Made by a program: the position numbers and the translations under genes. The notes under the pieces were generated by a model. The model had not been told where the DNA came from and made no database searches. It was given only the letters and a program-made list of their open reading frames with translations. This document shows positions 16,964 through 26,900 of a stretch of 64,000 bases of DNA, piece after piece. The stretch's first letter is position 1. Every line of letters starts with the position of its first letter. This stretch comes from Acidicapsa ligni (lineage in GTDB: Bacteria > Acidobacteriota > Terriglobia > Terriglobales > Acidobacteriaceae). The stretch lies in contig NZ_JAGSYG010000001.1 of the NCBI RefSeq assembly GCF_025685655.1, forward strand, positions 186,001 to 250,000, read 5' to 3'.

Positions 16964-19459
16964 ATGCTGGATACGATTCAGGACGCGATGCGGGATTTGC
17001 GGTTTGCGATTCGGCAGCTACGGCGGTCGGGTGCTTTTACGCTGACGGTGATTCTGACGCTGGCTCTGGGCATTGGGTTGAATGCGGCCATCTTCACGAT
17101 GGTGGACTGCGTGCTGCTGCGCCCCCTTGGATATCACGACGCTGATCGCATCTACGGCATCAATACTCGTTTTACCGACGAGGGAAGGGCGATTCCTCGT
17201 GTGGGCGGGGCAGATTTTACAGATCTGGCGAGCAGGATCACCTCGCTGGAGTCTGCAGCTTATTACCAGTCTTATCCGGATGGCCTGCAGGCGGGCTCGC
17301 GCACTTTGTACACGGATATTGGGCATGTCAGTCCGCTATTTGGAGAGGTGATGGGCGTGGAGCCGCTGGCTGGCCGACTCTTTCAGAGCGATCGCAATGC
17401 GGTTGTTACCGCGCCACAAGAAGCAATGGTGGGCAGTGCGTTTGCGCGACAAAATTTCGGCAGCGCGGCACAGGCTCTCGGGCAGACCCTGAAATATGGC
17501 GGCAAGCTGCGCGTCATCGTCGGGGTGATGCCGGATGGATTCTCATTTCCCGGCAAGTCGCAGGTATGGATCGAATTGCCATCGGTTCCGGAATGGCCGA
17601 GCAGAAGCTCATATAACCAGCAGGTGGTTGCCAAGGTGAAGCCCGGGGTATCGGCGGAGCAATTGAATGCGGAGATGGCAACGCTCTCCCGGCAACTGAG
17701 TTCGGCTTATCCCGACGACAAGCTGAAGGCGCTTGAGGCGGTGCCGTTGCAGGAGCAGATTGTCGGCAAGATTCGCCCGACGCTGCGGCTGCTGATGGGT
17801 TCGGTGATTGTGGTGCTGCTGATTGTGTGCGCCAACATTACGCATCTGCAACTGGTGCGGGGGACGCTGTTGCGGCGCGAGGTGACGATTCGGGCGGCGC
17901 TGGGAGCAACGCGGAGTGCGCTGGCTCGCCGGGCGGCGTTAGAGGTGCTGCTGCTGGCGGTTGGCGGATGCGCGGTTGGAGTGCTGATCGCACTGCCTGC
18001 GTTGAAGCTGCTGGTGCGGCTGGCGCCGACGGAGATTCCGCGGCTGGCAGATGTGCGGCTGAACTTGGACGTAATTGGATTTTCGTTCCTGATCAGTCTG
18101 CTGACGATGGGTTTGACGGCTCTGCTGCCGCTGTGGCGTTCGTGGCGGATCGATCCTGCATCGGCGATGAGGCAGGACTCGGGGCGCGGGATGGAGACGC
18201 GCGGCTCAGGACGATTGCGCCAGGGGTTGATCGTTGGCGAAGTTGCTTTGACGCTGATGTTGAGCGTGGCGGCTTTGCTGCTGGTGCGGCAGCTTATCGC
18301 GGAGTCGCAGCAGTACCTGGGATTTGTGCCGGAGAAGCTGGTGGTGCTGGATACGCATGCCACCAGTGCAGCGGCGGAGATGATGGCCAATCACACGGGA
18401 GATGCGCCGTCTACCCCCGAGATGCTGGCTGCGTACAAGCAGGCCCAGGCAGCCGATGTGGAGGCGCTGCGCTCGCTGTTGGAGGGGATTCGCAGCGTGC
18501 CGGGGGTGGCGAGTGCGACGGCTGTGTCGGGTGCTCCGATGACGGACGGCGGCTCCAATGGGAACTACGCCATTCGCGGGGTGAATGAATTCAAAGCTCC
18601 GTATACGGGTATGCCGCATGCGAACTTTACCGCTGTGACTGCGGGTTATTTTGAGACGATGAGCATTCCGGTGTTGAAGGGACGCGGGATTACGGATGCG
18701 GATCGATCGGGTTCAGAGCAGGTGATACTTATCAGCGAATCCCTGGCGAGACAAAGGTTTGCGGGAGTGGACCCGATCGGGAAACAAATCATGTTTGGAT
18801 GGGACGACGTTAACGGCTGGTCTACGATTGTCGGGGTCGTGGGGGATGTGCGGCAGGATTCGCCTGCTTCGGTTCCTTATCCAACCGTGTACGTATCCGT
18901 GGCGCAACACCCTATAATCGCGCCCGATATGCAGATTATGGTGCGGACCCATGCCGATGCAGGGGCGATGGCGGCTACGCTGGACAAGTACGTGAAGCGT
19001 CAGTTCCCTACGGTTGCTGTGCAGACGACGAGGATGCGGGAGAATGTAGGCGAGTCGGAGCGGGCGCAGCACTTCAGAACGCTGCTCTTTGGCAGCTTTG
19101 CCGGAGTGAGCATTTTACTGGCGATGATTGGGATGTATGGCGTGACGGCGTATACGGTGGCGCAGCGGCGGTTTGAGTTTGCGCTGCGCTTTGCGCTGGG
19201 TGCGCAACGCGGGCAAGTGCTCGCATCTGTGCTGCAGAGAGCGCTGAGCGTGGCGGGGGTTGGAGTGGTCAGTGGAGTGGTGTTGAGCCTGGCGTTGATG
19301 CGGGCGATCGGCACTCTCTTTGGACAGATGCCTGCATTCGATGCGATGTCGTATGGGATTGCTGCGGCGGGTGTGTTGCTGATTGCGTTATCGGCTACGT
19401 TGCTGCCCGCTTACCGGGCAGCAACGGTTGAGCCGATGCAGGTGCTGCGGAACGAGTAG
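16964..19459 (+). CDS. Duplicated MacB/FtsX-type ABC permease without own ATPase (ADOP family)
   Basis: 831 residues from ATG 16964, preceded by GGGAGGGCAGG; GTG 16943 is an alternative. The arrangement is that of the acidobacterial duplicated orphan permeases. It has an N-terminal helix (about 24-45), a periplasmic MacB-like domain (about 50-230), an FtsX core of three helices (about 270-400), then a second helix, periplasmic domain (about 440-690) and FtsX core (about 705-830). Repeated signs are RGTLLRREVTIRAALGATRSALARR in the first half and RRFEFALRFALGAQRGQV in the second. Such proteins may be export or mechanotransmission permeases. No ATPase gene is adjacent. Confidence 0.9.
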   Translation: MLDTIQDAMRDLRFAIRQLRRSGAFTLTVILTLALGIGLNAAIFTMVDCVLLRPLGYHDADRIYGINTRFTDEGRAIPRVGGADFTDLASRITSLESAAYYQSYPDGLQAGSRTLYTDIGHVSPLFGEVMGVEPLAGRLFQSDRNAVVTAPQEAMVGSAFARQNFGSAAQALGQTLKYGGKLRVIVGVMPDGFSFPGKSQVWIELPSVPEWPSRSSYNQQVVAKVKPGVSAEQLNAEMATLSRQLSSAYPDDKLKALEAVPLQEQIVGKIRPTLRLLMGSVIVVLLIVCANITHLQLVRGTLLRREVTIRAALGATRSALARRAALEVLLLAVGGCAVGVLIALPALKLLVRLAPTEIPRLADVRLNLDVIGFSFLISLLTMGLTALLPLWRSWRIDPASAMRQDSGRGMETRGSGRLRQGLIVGEVALTLMLSVAALLLVRQLIAESQQYLGFVPEKLVVLDTHATSAAAEMMANHTGDAPSTPEMLAAYKQAQAADVEALRSLLEGIRSVPGVASATAVSGAPMTDGGSNGNYAIRGVNEFKAPYTGMPHANFTAVTAGYFETMSIPVLKGRGITDADRSGSEQVILISESLARQRFAGVDPIGKQIMFGWDDVNGWSTIVGVVGDVRQDSPASVPYPTVYVSVAQHPIIAPDMQIMVRTHADAGAMAATLDKYVKRQFPTVAVQTTRMRENVGESERAQHFRTLLFGSFAGVSILLAMIGMYGVTAYTVAQRRFEFALRFALGAQRGQVLASVLQRALSVAGVGVVSGVVLSLALMRAIGTLFGQMPAFDAMSYGIAAAGVLLIALSATLLPAYRAATVEPMQVLRNE

Positions 19460-19461
19460 AG

Positions 19462-20598
19462 TTACTGTTTGGGCAGTGGCTTGAGTTCGATGGTGCGGCC
19501 AGACTTTACCGATTCGCGGGCTGCGGTGAGAATCTGCATCACGACCATGTTGGTATCGAGCGAATTCAGATCGCCCTGCGGGTGAATCTGTCCGCGAAAG
19601 ACTGCGACCAGGTAATCGAGTGAGCTTTGTTCGTTTTCTGTGAGCGGCGGCGCCTTGATGCTGGACTCGGCTTTCTCTCCGGCGTAGCGCACGCGGAGAT
19701 CGTCTGCGGCAACGGTGATGGCGTAGCCGGTGGCGCCGTAGACTTCCATGTCCTTGCGGGCGAAGGGCCAGTTCCATGAGGGTTGCAGGACGAGCTGCGC
19801 CTTGGGATAGCGAACGATGATGGTGGCGTCGTCATCGACCTTGGGATAGATGTCGGGCTTGTCGGTGAGGGCGACGGCGGTCACGCTGATCGGGGTTTCG
19901 CCGTGCATCATCCAGGTCATGAGATCGGCGCCGTAGCAGCCGAAATCGAACATTGCGCCTGCGCCGTTCTTTGCCGGATCGGTGAGCCACTTCAAGAATT
20001 CAGGACCGACGTGAATCTCTTTTGGTCCCTCGTGACCGTCGTGGACGACTACGCGGCGGATGGCTCCGAGTTTGCCTGCTTCGACCTGGCGATAGGCTTC
20101 GGTGTTGCTGGGGTACCAGGTGGTCTCGTAGTTCACGAGAACGGGGACATGATGCTGTTCGGAGACGCGGCGGATGGCGATGGCGTCGGCCATAGTGGTG
20201 GCGAGTGGTTTCTCAACCATGGACATGATGCCGTGGCGGGCTGCGATCTCAATCACCTTGCGATGATCGGAGATGGCGGTGTAGACGAGCACTGCGTCCG
20301 GATGGAGCTGGGTGAGCATCTGGTCTGTATCGGTGAAGAAGATCTTCTTATCGAGATGGAACTGCCGGGCGTAGCGCTCTGCGAGCGCGGTATTGGCCTC
20401 TGAGATGCCGACGAGCTCGACGTTTTTCTGGTCAGGAATGCTGGAGAGCAAGCCTCCGGCGTGGCCATGCTCAAGCCCGACGATCACGACGCGAACAGGC
20501 GCGTTGGATGGGTTCTGCGCCGAGGCGGTTTTGGGCGCGAGTACGATACCGGGAATAGCTAGCACGAGAAGCATTGCTGCCGACAATCGAAGATTCAT
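19462..20598 (-). CDS. Secreted Gfo/Idh/MocA-like oxidoreductase with atypical dinucleotide loop
   Basis: 378 residues from ATG 20598. A longer in-frame start at 20646 would bury the Sec-type leader MNLRLSAAMLLVLAIPGIVL ending near ASAQ (residue 28). The protein has the family EKP motif at 129-131 and the C-terminal sheet domain with GAGAMFDFGCYGADLMTWMM. The expected GxGxxG loop reads VIVGLEHGHAGG (about 38-49), so cofactor binding may differ. Unlike the other oxidoreductases here it has no twin-arginine motif. It is convergent with the permease gene, with two bases between the stops. Confidence 0.85.
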   Translation of the reverse strand: MNLRLSAAMLLVLAIPGIVLAPKTASAQNPSNAPVRVVIVGLEHGHAGGLLSSIPDQKNVELVGISEANTALAERYARQFHLDKKIFFTDTDQMLTQLHPDAVLVYTAISDHRKVIEIAARHGIMSMVEKPLATTMADAIAIRRVSEQHHVPVLVNYETTWYPSNTEAYRQVEAGKLGAIRRVVVHDGHEGPKEIHVGPEFLKWLTDPAKNGAGAMFDFGCYGADLMTWMMHGETPISVTAVALTDKPDIYPKVDDDATIIVRYPKAQLVLQPSWNWPFARKDMEVYGATGYAITVAADDLRVRYAGEKAESSIKAPPLTENEQSSLDYLVAVFRGQIHPQGDLNSLDTNMVVMQILTAARESVKSGRTIELKPLPKQ

Positions 20599-20886
20599 GA
20601 AGTGATCCTTTGCAAAAGCGCGATGAGAGCTTACGGATGGAAACATAGGGGTACCGGGTTCGATTGTCTATCCGGAGCCTGGATGGACGACGATCTCCGC
20701 GGTATGGCTGCGAGGTTAGTGTTCAGACGGCCAGTCCTGAATGCGACAGGCCACCGGTCTCTTTAGCTTATGCCAGAGGTTGAGGGTCAATCTACTTCTT
20801 TAGAGACGCTTCTGGATGGCGGAAGAGTTTCCTTGCCGATTTGGGCTGCGGATTGGGCTGTGCGTCTGCACCTGAGAATCTGATTT

Positions 20887-22680
20887 TTATGGGCGCTTGA
20901 TGAGCTTTGGGCGGTTCTGTTCCGCGGGGACAATTCCCTTGCCCTGGAGTACGTAGTAATGATGATCGCAGGCTAGATTCGCGAGGGTTTCTGTCGTTCC
21001 GTCGGACCAGAGTATCTCTACCTTGTCGGCATGATCGGCGGCTCCGAGGCCGAAGTGAAGCCTGAGATCGTTCTGTGAAAGATAGCTGCCGCCGCTGAGA
21101 ATTTCTCCGGTCTGCACCATGCCTGCGGCAGTCACTCGTACACGCGCGTTCAAGGCGAGACGATTTTTTTGCGTGCCTGCGAGTTCGAAACTGATCCAGT
21201 GGTTGGATGTGCCTTTGGGCTTGAGGACGATGCCATTGCCCTGCAGATTTTCAATCACCAGGTCTATAACCCCGTCATTGAAAAGATCGCCCATCGCTAC
21301 ACCACGGCTTACCGATGGCGTCTGGAGCGCGGGGCCAGCCTGCTTACTTATGTCGGCGAATTTTCCATTGTGTTGATTGAGGAAAAGCAACTTCGGCTCG
21401 CGGTATCGAGTGCCTACATCGGAGGTGTCTACTTGCGGATAGACGTGCCCGTTGACCATGAAGAAGTCGGACCATCCGTCGTTATCGAAGTCGAAGAATA
21501 CGTCTCCCCATCCGACATAGGATGAGGTGCTGTGAGCGATTCCGGCTTCGTAGGAGACGTCGGTGAAATTCATGGCTCCGTCGTTCCGAAAGAGTGCTGC
21601 GTACTCATCGCTGAAGTGTGTGACGGCGATTGAGAAGCGCCCGGTGTGTTCATAATCTCCAAGCGCAACGCCCATGTTGGCCTGCTCCTGGCCATCCTGA
21701 CTGACGGCTACGCCTGCCTGATAGGCGACATCGGTGAAGTGTCCGTTGCCATCGTTTCGGTAGAGATAGTTCGGTTCGCTGTCGTTGGCTACGAAGAGGT
21801 CGAGACGGCCATCCTGATTGAAGTCAGACCATACGGCGGTTAGTCCGAAGAAGCGTTTGTCATCGTCTACGCCTGCCTGCTTCGATACGTCGGTGAAGGT
21901 GCCGTCGTGGTTGTTGCGATAGAGATTATCGGGCGAGCCTTTGAGCCCGCGGGGGCCGCATTGCACTTCAATTTCGTGATATTTGCAGGTCTTGCTCGAT
22001 CCAAATTTTGGCAGGTCACCCAGGTTGAGATCCACGTAGTGCGAGACAAACAAATCAGACCAGCCATCTCCGTCGTAGTCGCCGAAAACTGCGCCGGTGG
22101 CCCATGCTTTATCGCTGCCGAGGCCAGCGGCTTTGGTTACATCGGTGAATGTGCCGTCGCCGTTGTTTTTATAGAGAACGACGCCGCCAAAGCAGGTTAC
22201 GAGCAGGTCTGGCCAGGCGTCGTTGTTGTAGTCTCCGACGGATGCACCCATGCCCCAGCAGGGATAACCGACGCCTGCTTTGTCTGTAACATCAGTAAAC
22301 GTTCCGTCGTGATTGTTGTGGTACAAAACGCTCCTGGCCTTTTTGCCTGCCAGGGCCATGTCGACGCTCTGCGCGTTTGTGAAATAGAGATCGGGCCAGC
22401 CGTCCTGATCATAGTCAAGGATGGCCACACCGCCGCCCATGGACTCGACGATGTAACGCTGGTCCGGCGAGGAGAGATGATCGAAGTTGATTCCTGTCGA
22501 GGCGGTAATATCGACAAGCTCGGGCAGATTCTTGGGCTGCGCGGGAGCCTGTTGAGAGCCGGCTCCGGCAGTCTGCGCGGAAGACGCTGCCGTTAAAAAC
22601 AATATGCCCGCAAGAGCAATATAGAGTGCGCGGAAGACTGGATGCCTGCGAAGAACCGGTTTACTTTGGCTCATCTGCAT
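20887..22680 (-). CDS. CRTAC1-family FG-GAP/VCBS repeat protein with ASPIC/UnbV domain
   Basis: About 597 residues from ATG 22680 (ATG 22674 is equally possible). After a signal-type segment (about residues 16-35) come repeated FG-GAP units with calcium-binding DYDQDGWPDLY, DYNNDAWPDLL, DYDGDGWSDLF, DFNQDGRLDLF and DFDNDGWSDFF motifs, forming a beta-propeller. The C-terminal part (about 500-590) is an ASPIC/UnbV domain (SGGSYLSQNDLRLHFGLG). It is predicted to be extracytoplasmic. The start overlaps the end of the TPR gene by about 20 bases, so the two are translationally linked. Function is not established. Confidence 0.88.
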   Translation of the reverse strand: MQMSQSKPVLRRHPVFRALYIALAGILFLTAASSAQTAGAGSQQAPAQPKNLPELVDITASTGINFDHLSSPDQRYIVESMGGGVAILDYDQDGWPDLYFTNAQSVDMALAGKKARSVLYHNNHDGTFTDVTDKAGVGYPCWGMGASVGDYNNDAWPDLLVTCFGGVVLYKNNGDGTFTDVTKAAGLGSDKAWATGAVFGDYDGDGWSDLFVSHYVDLNLGDLPKFGSSKTCKYHEIEVQCGPRGLKGSPDNLYRNNHDGTFTDVSKQAGVDDDKRFFGLTAVWSDFNQDGRLDLFVANDSEPNYLYRNDGNGHFTDVAYQAGVAVSQDGQEQANMGVALGDYEHTGRFSIAVTHFSDEYAALFRNDGAMNFTDVSYEAGIAHSTSSYVGWGDVFFDFDNDGWSDFFMVNGHVYPQVDTSDVGTRYREPKLLFLNQHNGKFADISKQAGPALQTPSVSRGVAMGDLFNDGVIDLVIENLQGNGIVLKPKGTSNHWISFELAGTQKNRLALNARVRVTAAGMVQTGEILSGGSYLSQNDLRLHFGLGAADHADKVEILWSDGTTETLANLACDHHYYVLQGKGIVPAEQNRPKLIKRP

Positions 22681-23860
22681 CCACGTTTTGATCTTTACCG
22701 GGCTGCAAACGCATCTGCTTATAAAGATCACCCAGGCGCTCTTTCATCTCTTTATATTTTTTGTATTCGACGATTTGTTGTTTGGCGTCTTCGGTGCGGC
22801 CTGCCTGGCGATACAGCGTGCTTAAGCGGAAATGCGCCATGGAGTTGGTTGGATCCTGCTGGATGACCTGTTCGAGAAGAGGCACTCCCTTTTGCGGCTG
22901 ATCCAGTGAGGCGTAGGCTTTGGCTAATCCGATGGCGGCATCGGGATCGAGAGGCTGCAACTGATAGGCATGCTCGTAGTGTTTGAATGACTCCTCGATG
23001 TCGCCGCGAAGAGAGGCGATGTCGCCAAGCCGACACTCGGTTTTTTCGTCTGAACTGTTGACGACAAGTGCGGCGCGGTACTCGCGCTCTGCTTCATCTT
23101 TGTTGGCTACCTGGCCGGTGGCGTTCAGGACCTCAGCCAGTTCAAAGTGAAGGCCGGGCAGTGCTGGATTGATTTTGAGCGCTTCGCGATATTGCGCGAT
23201 GGCTCCAACTTTGTCTCCCTGCCTCTCAAGCTCATGCGCCATGACCTGATGCATCTGCGCGGAGTGAGGGTCGGTCAGGGATATGCTCAGCATCGCATCG
23301 CCGGCGAGGTCGGAGTAGATGCGATAGGCGGCGTAGAGAATGGTCAAGTTGGTCGGATCGTGTTCGCGTAGAACGGCAATGATGGCGCTGGCTTTTGCGA
23401 GATCGCCGGTGCTGGAGTATAGCTCGACCATCTCCAGTCCGGTCTGGACGCGCATCTTTTCCTCGGTGAGCTGAGGGAAGGAAGATTCAAGATCGGTGCG
23501 TGCGTTGGCCAGGTCGCCTTCACGCTTTTCGCAGATGCCGAGGAGCGCCTGCATCCTCCACAGATCCGGCTGCAGTTTGATCGCGGCGCGGAGTTGGGGA
23601 GCCGCGTTTGCGTAGTCCCCTTTGAAGAAGAGGAGCACACCCAGATTGGCGCGGGTATTTACGTCGTTCGGATCGAGGGCAGCTAGTGCCTGCAGCTCGG
23701 GTATCGCCAGCTCTGGCTTTTTCTCGCGGAGGTACTCCTGCAGCTTTTGCGAATGTTGCTGGATCTGTTGCTGCGTGTTTCCGGTTGCCTGCGGGAAGCA
23801 GGCGGTTGACGCGAGAGAGATACCGATTGCGATACATGCTGTAATTTGCTTCAAACTCAT
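22661..23860 (-). CDS. Secreted TPR-repeat protein
   Basis: 399 residues from ATG 23860. A longer in-frame start at 24013 would overlap the receptor gene and its terminator, so I reject it. The leader MSLKQITACIAIGISLASTACFPQ could be a lipoprotein signal (Ala-Cys). About nine TPR helix pairs follow, for example PELAIPELQALAALDPNDVNTRANLG, GAIAQYREALKINPALPGLHFELA and GVPLLEQVIQQDPTNSMAHFRLS. TPRs mediate protein contacts. It overlaps the CRTAC1 gene and follows the TonB receptor gene; TPR-CRTAC1 pairs beside Oar-like receptors recur in acidobacteria, but their job is unknown. Confidence 0.85.
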   Translation of the reverse strand: MSLKQITACIAIGISLASTACFPQATGNTQQQIQQHSQKLQEYLREKKPELAIPELQALAALDPNDVNTRANLGVLLFFKGDYANAAPQLRAAIKLQPDLWRMQALLGICEKREGDLANARTDLESSFPQLTEEKMRVQTGLEMVELYSSTGDLAKASAIIAVLREHDPTNLTILYAAYRIYSDLAGDAMLSISLTDPHSAQMHQVMAHELERQGDKVGAIAQYREALKINPALPGLHFELAEVLNATGQVANKDEAEREYRAALVVNSSDEKTECRLGDIASLRGDIEESFKHYEHAYQLQPLDPDAAIGLAKAYASLDQPQKGVPLLEQVIQQDPTNSMAHFRLSTLYRQAGRTEDAKQQIVEYKKYKEMKERLGDLYKQMRLQPGKDQNVDADEPK

Positions 23861-23922
23861 GACACCCAAATCATATATAGAAACTTTGTTGTGGCGATTT
23901 GTCTTCCGTTTTCCAAAAAGAA

Positions 23923-23948
23923 GAGAGACGGCAGATTCGCCGTCTCTC
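23923..23948 (-). terminator. Rho-independent terminator of the first TonB receptor gene
   Basis: 10-bp stem GAGAGACGGC / GCCGTCTCTC with a 6-base loop. On the minus strand it is followed by TTCTTTTT. It lies between the receptor stop (23970) and the TPR start (23860), so read-through would be needed for co-transcription. Confidence 0.88.
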
Positions 23949-23969
23949 CATCTGTTCAATGAATGAAGG

Positions 23970-26900
23970 TTAGAACGTGACGCGCGCTCCGAGCTGTACG
24001 TTACGCCCGCCAACCGTGGTGCCTGAAATCTGGTTGGTAGGAACCTGTACAGGTGCGCCGTCGGCTCCCTGGACCGTTTTGTACCACGTGTAGGGTTGAC
24101 CGACCTTTTGAATGGTATTGCCCTTGTCGTCGGTCACCAGGTTCACTCCTCCTCCTGGAGGCGAGAAGCTGGCGTGATTGAAGGCGTTGGATGCATCGGC
24201 ACGAATCTGGATCTTGATTCCTTCCCAGGGTAGAGAGAAGGTCTTGCTACCAGACAGATTGACCTGGTTGATTCCAGGGCCGTAGACGCTGTTTCTGCGC
24301 GAATCGCCGAATTGGCCGGGAGCAGCAAGCGAGAAGGCCGCGGGGTTAAACCACTCGTTGACGCAACCTGTGTTCACCACGGCGCCACTGAAGGTTGTGA
24401 TGTTGACATTCGATCCAACTTCGCAACGTGTTGAGCGATGCTGCGGCTTGATGTTTACGCCAGGAACGCGGTTCGGGAACATCGATCCGGCGAGTTGATA
24501 GTTGGCCTGCGTTCCGAATACGGTGAATGGATTACCGCTGGAAAGGAGGATGGTGCTGGAGATCTGCCAACCGCCAATCGCTTCATCCAGCAAGGCATTG
24601 CGGTTCAGGAATTTCTTTCCTTTGCCGAATGGGAGCTGATAGACAACGTAACCCTTGAAGGAGTTGCGAATATCAAAGTTGGAGTTGCTGTAGTTTGAGG
24701 ACGGATTGTTGGCAATCTGCCAGTTCTGCGGTCCTCCCCTGCTTCCCCAGCCGGAAGAGTCCTGATCATCCAGGAAGTGCGACCAGACGTAGTTGAAGCT
24801 CATGCTCAATCCAGAGCTCAAACGCCTTGTGACCGAGGCCTGCAACGAGTTGTAGTTGGAGATTCCGTTGTTGGTGCTGCCGCTGATTCCCTGGAACTGA
24901 GGGAAAGGACGGGAAGCAGTATCGTTCGACGAGAACTTATCCAACGGAACTGCGTTGAGATCGGTTGGGTAGCTGAGGTTGAATCCGTGGCTGGCCACAT
25001 ACGCAATTTCGGTGACCATGTTCGGGCCAAACTCATGCTGCATGGCAAAGTTCCACTGATAAATCTTGGGAACCGGGGTGTGGAACTCGTTGTAACCTGG
25101 CCCTGACTGACCGTTATACCGTGCCGGATCGGTAGTGGATGCGGTATAAGGCAGCGGGGTGTTGGTTCCAAAGATTGTGCCGGGACCATCCAGCTTGACG
25201 ACAGGAGTGATGCCGTTCGTCTGATCTGAAATGCTGCCGGAGTTGGCGAATGACGCTCCCATTCCCGAGCCATAGGTATCGAGGCTCCAGTTATAGGAGT
25301 AGAGTCCGAAGCCACCACGGAAGGTAGTGCTGGGGCTCTCAAGCCATGAGAAGCCTACGCGGGGAAGGAAAGTGTTGAAGACGTTCGCCTGGAGCGACTC
25401 GCGGCCATTGGCATGCGTGCTGCCAAACCAGTATGCGCCCTGAGTTCCAGTTGCCGGATTTGCAAGATTTGGATCGAAGGCGGTTTCGTTGCCATGGATT
25501 TCATTCCAGCCATGGTTGATCTGATAGCGCAGGCCGAGGTTCACGGTGAGAGTTGGGCTAACCTTCCAGTCATCCTGGATGAAGACCTGTGGGCTCTTCA
25601 GACGTGCGCCATATTCTGGCGAGACATTTGCAGACCAGCTCTGGGCCAGACCGAGCAAAAGATCGGCATATTCCAGACCCGTTCCCGATACGGCGCAAGC
25701 TACGCCGGGTGTGGCCGAACCGCAGATTGCCTGATCCGTCGTCCATTGCTGGGTGTACTGACCGGAGAATGCCATGGTTCCGGCGTTGGTGTTGCCCCAG
25801 TTGGTAGCGTCATCCCGGTAGATCAGGAACTCGCCGCCGAAGTGGAGGATATGCTTTCCGCGGATCATCGTTACTACATCCGACGGATCGAAGACGTGTT
25901 CTTTGTAGACCGCGTTGATGCTGGGCTCAATCCAGGCATAAGGATAGGTGTTCGTGAACTGGATTGCAGGGATGTCATCGGCCTTGGCGAACTGCCATCC
26001 GAGTTGAGCTGCATAGCCGTGGCCCAGCGCCAGATCATTGAAGAAGCTGGCCTGCCAGGTGTATCCCATGCGGGCTTCGTTGATCGTCCGCGAGCTGATG
26101 TTCCATACGTCGGTGACTTGCGAGTTGTTGTTGTCTACGTCGCCTGCCTGGCATCCGATGGGGCATGCTGTGACAGAGTTCGGATAGATAACCGGCGTGT
26201 CGCTTTGCGTATCGGACATGGTGATGCGGTTGTTCGGAGTGACGTCATAGTCGAGGCGTCCGAAGAACTTTCTATACGGAGTGGACTGCGGAATGCTGGA
26301 GAAGAAGTTGTTCTGGGTTTCTCCGTCGGCGCCGACGCTTCCTGGAATGAACTTTCCGCCTGCAATGTGATTGGCAGGGGTCGGGTAAAACTGCTGGAAC
26401 TTCGTGGCTACGCTATCCAACAGTCCAGAGGGAAGCGCGTTCGCGCCGTTCTCTTCCTGAAAGGACTTTCTTACTGGATAGGGATTGCCTTTAGAGTCGA
26501 TCGCAATGGTCTGCGTGGTGGGATCGAAGATTGGCCGTTCGTTGGCGAAAACGCCCTGCATTTCAGCGGCGGACGGAATGGAGTTTGTTCCATTGCTGGC
26601 CGAGCCGTGATTGACGATCTGGTCGTAGTCGAAATAGAAGAACATCTTCTTCTTCAGGATTGGACCGCCGACGGATGCGCCAAAGTTGTTGTAGCGCAGG
26701 AAGGGAACGTTCGGGTCATTGAGGAACCCAAACTGGGCCGCGTTCAATGCGTTGTTTTGCAGGTAGTCGTAGCCGGACCCGTGAAACTGGCTGGAGCCGC
26801 CCTTGCTGATCTGGTTGATGATCATGCCGCCGACGCCATACTGCGCCGAGAAGGACGACAGAGAGACCTGAAGCTCCGACACCGTCTCGAAGATTGCCGG

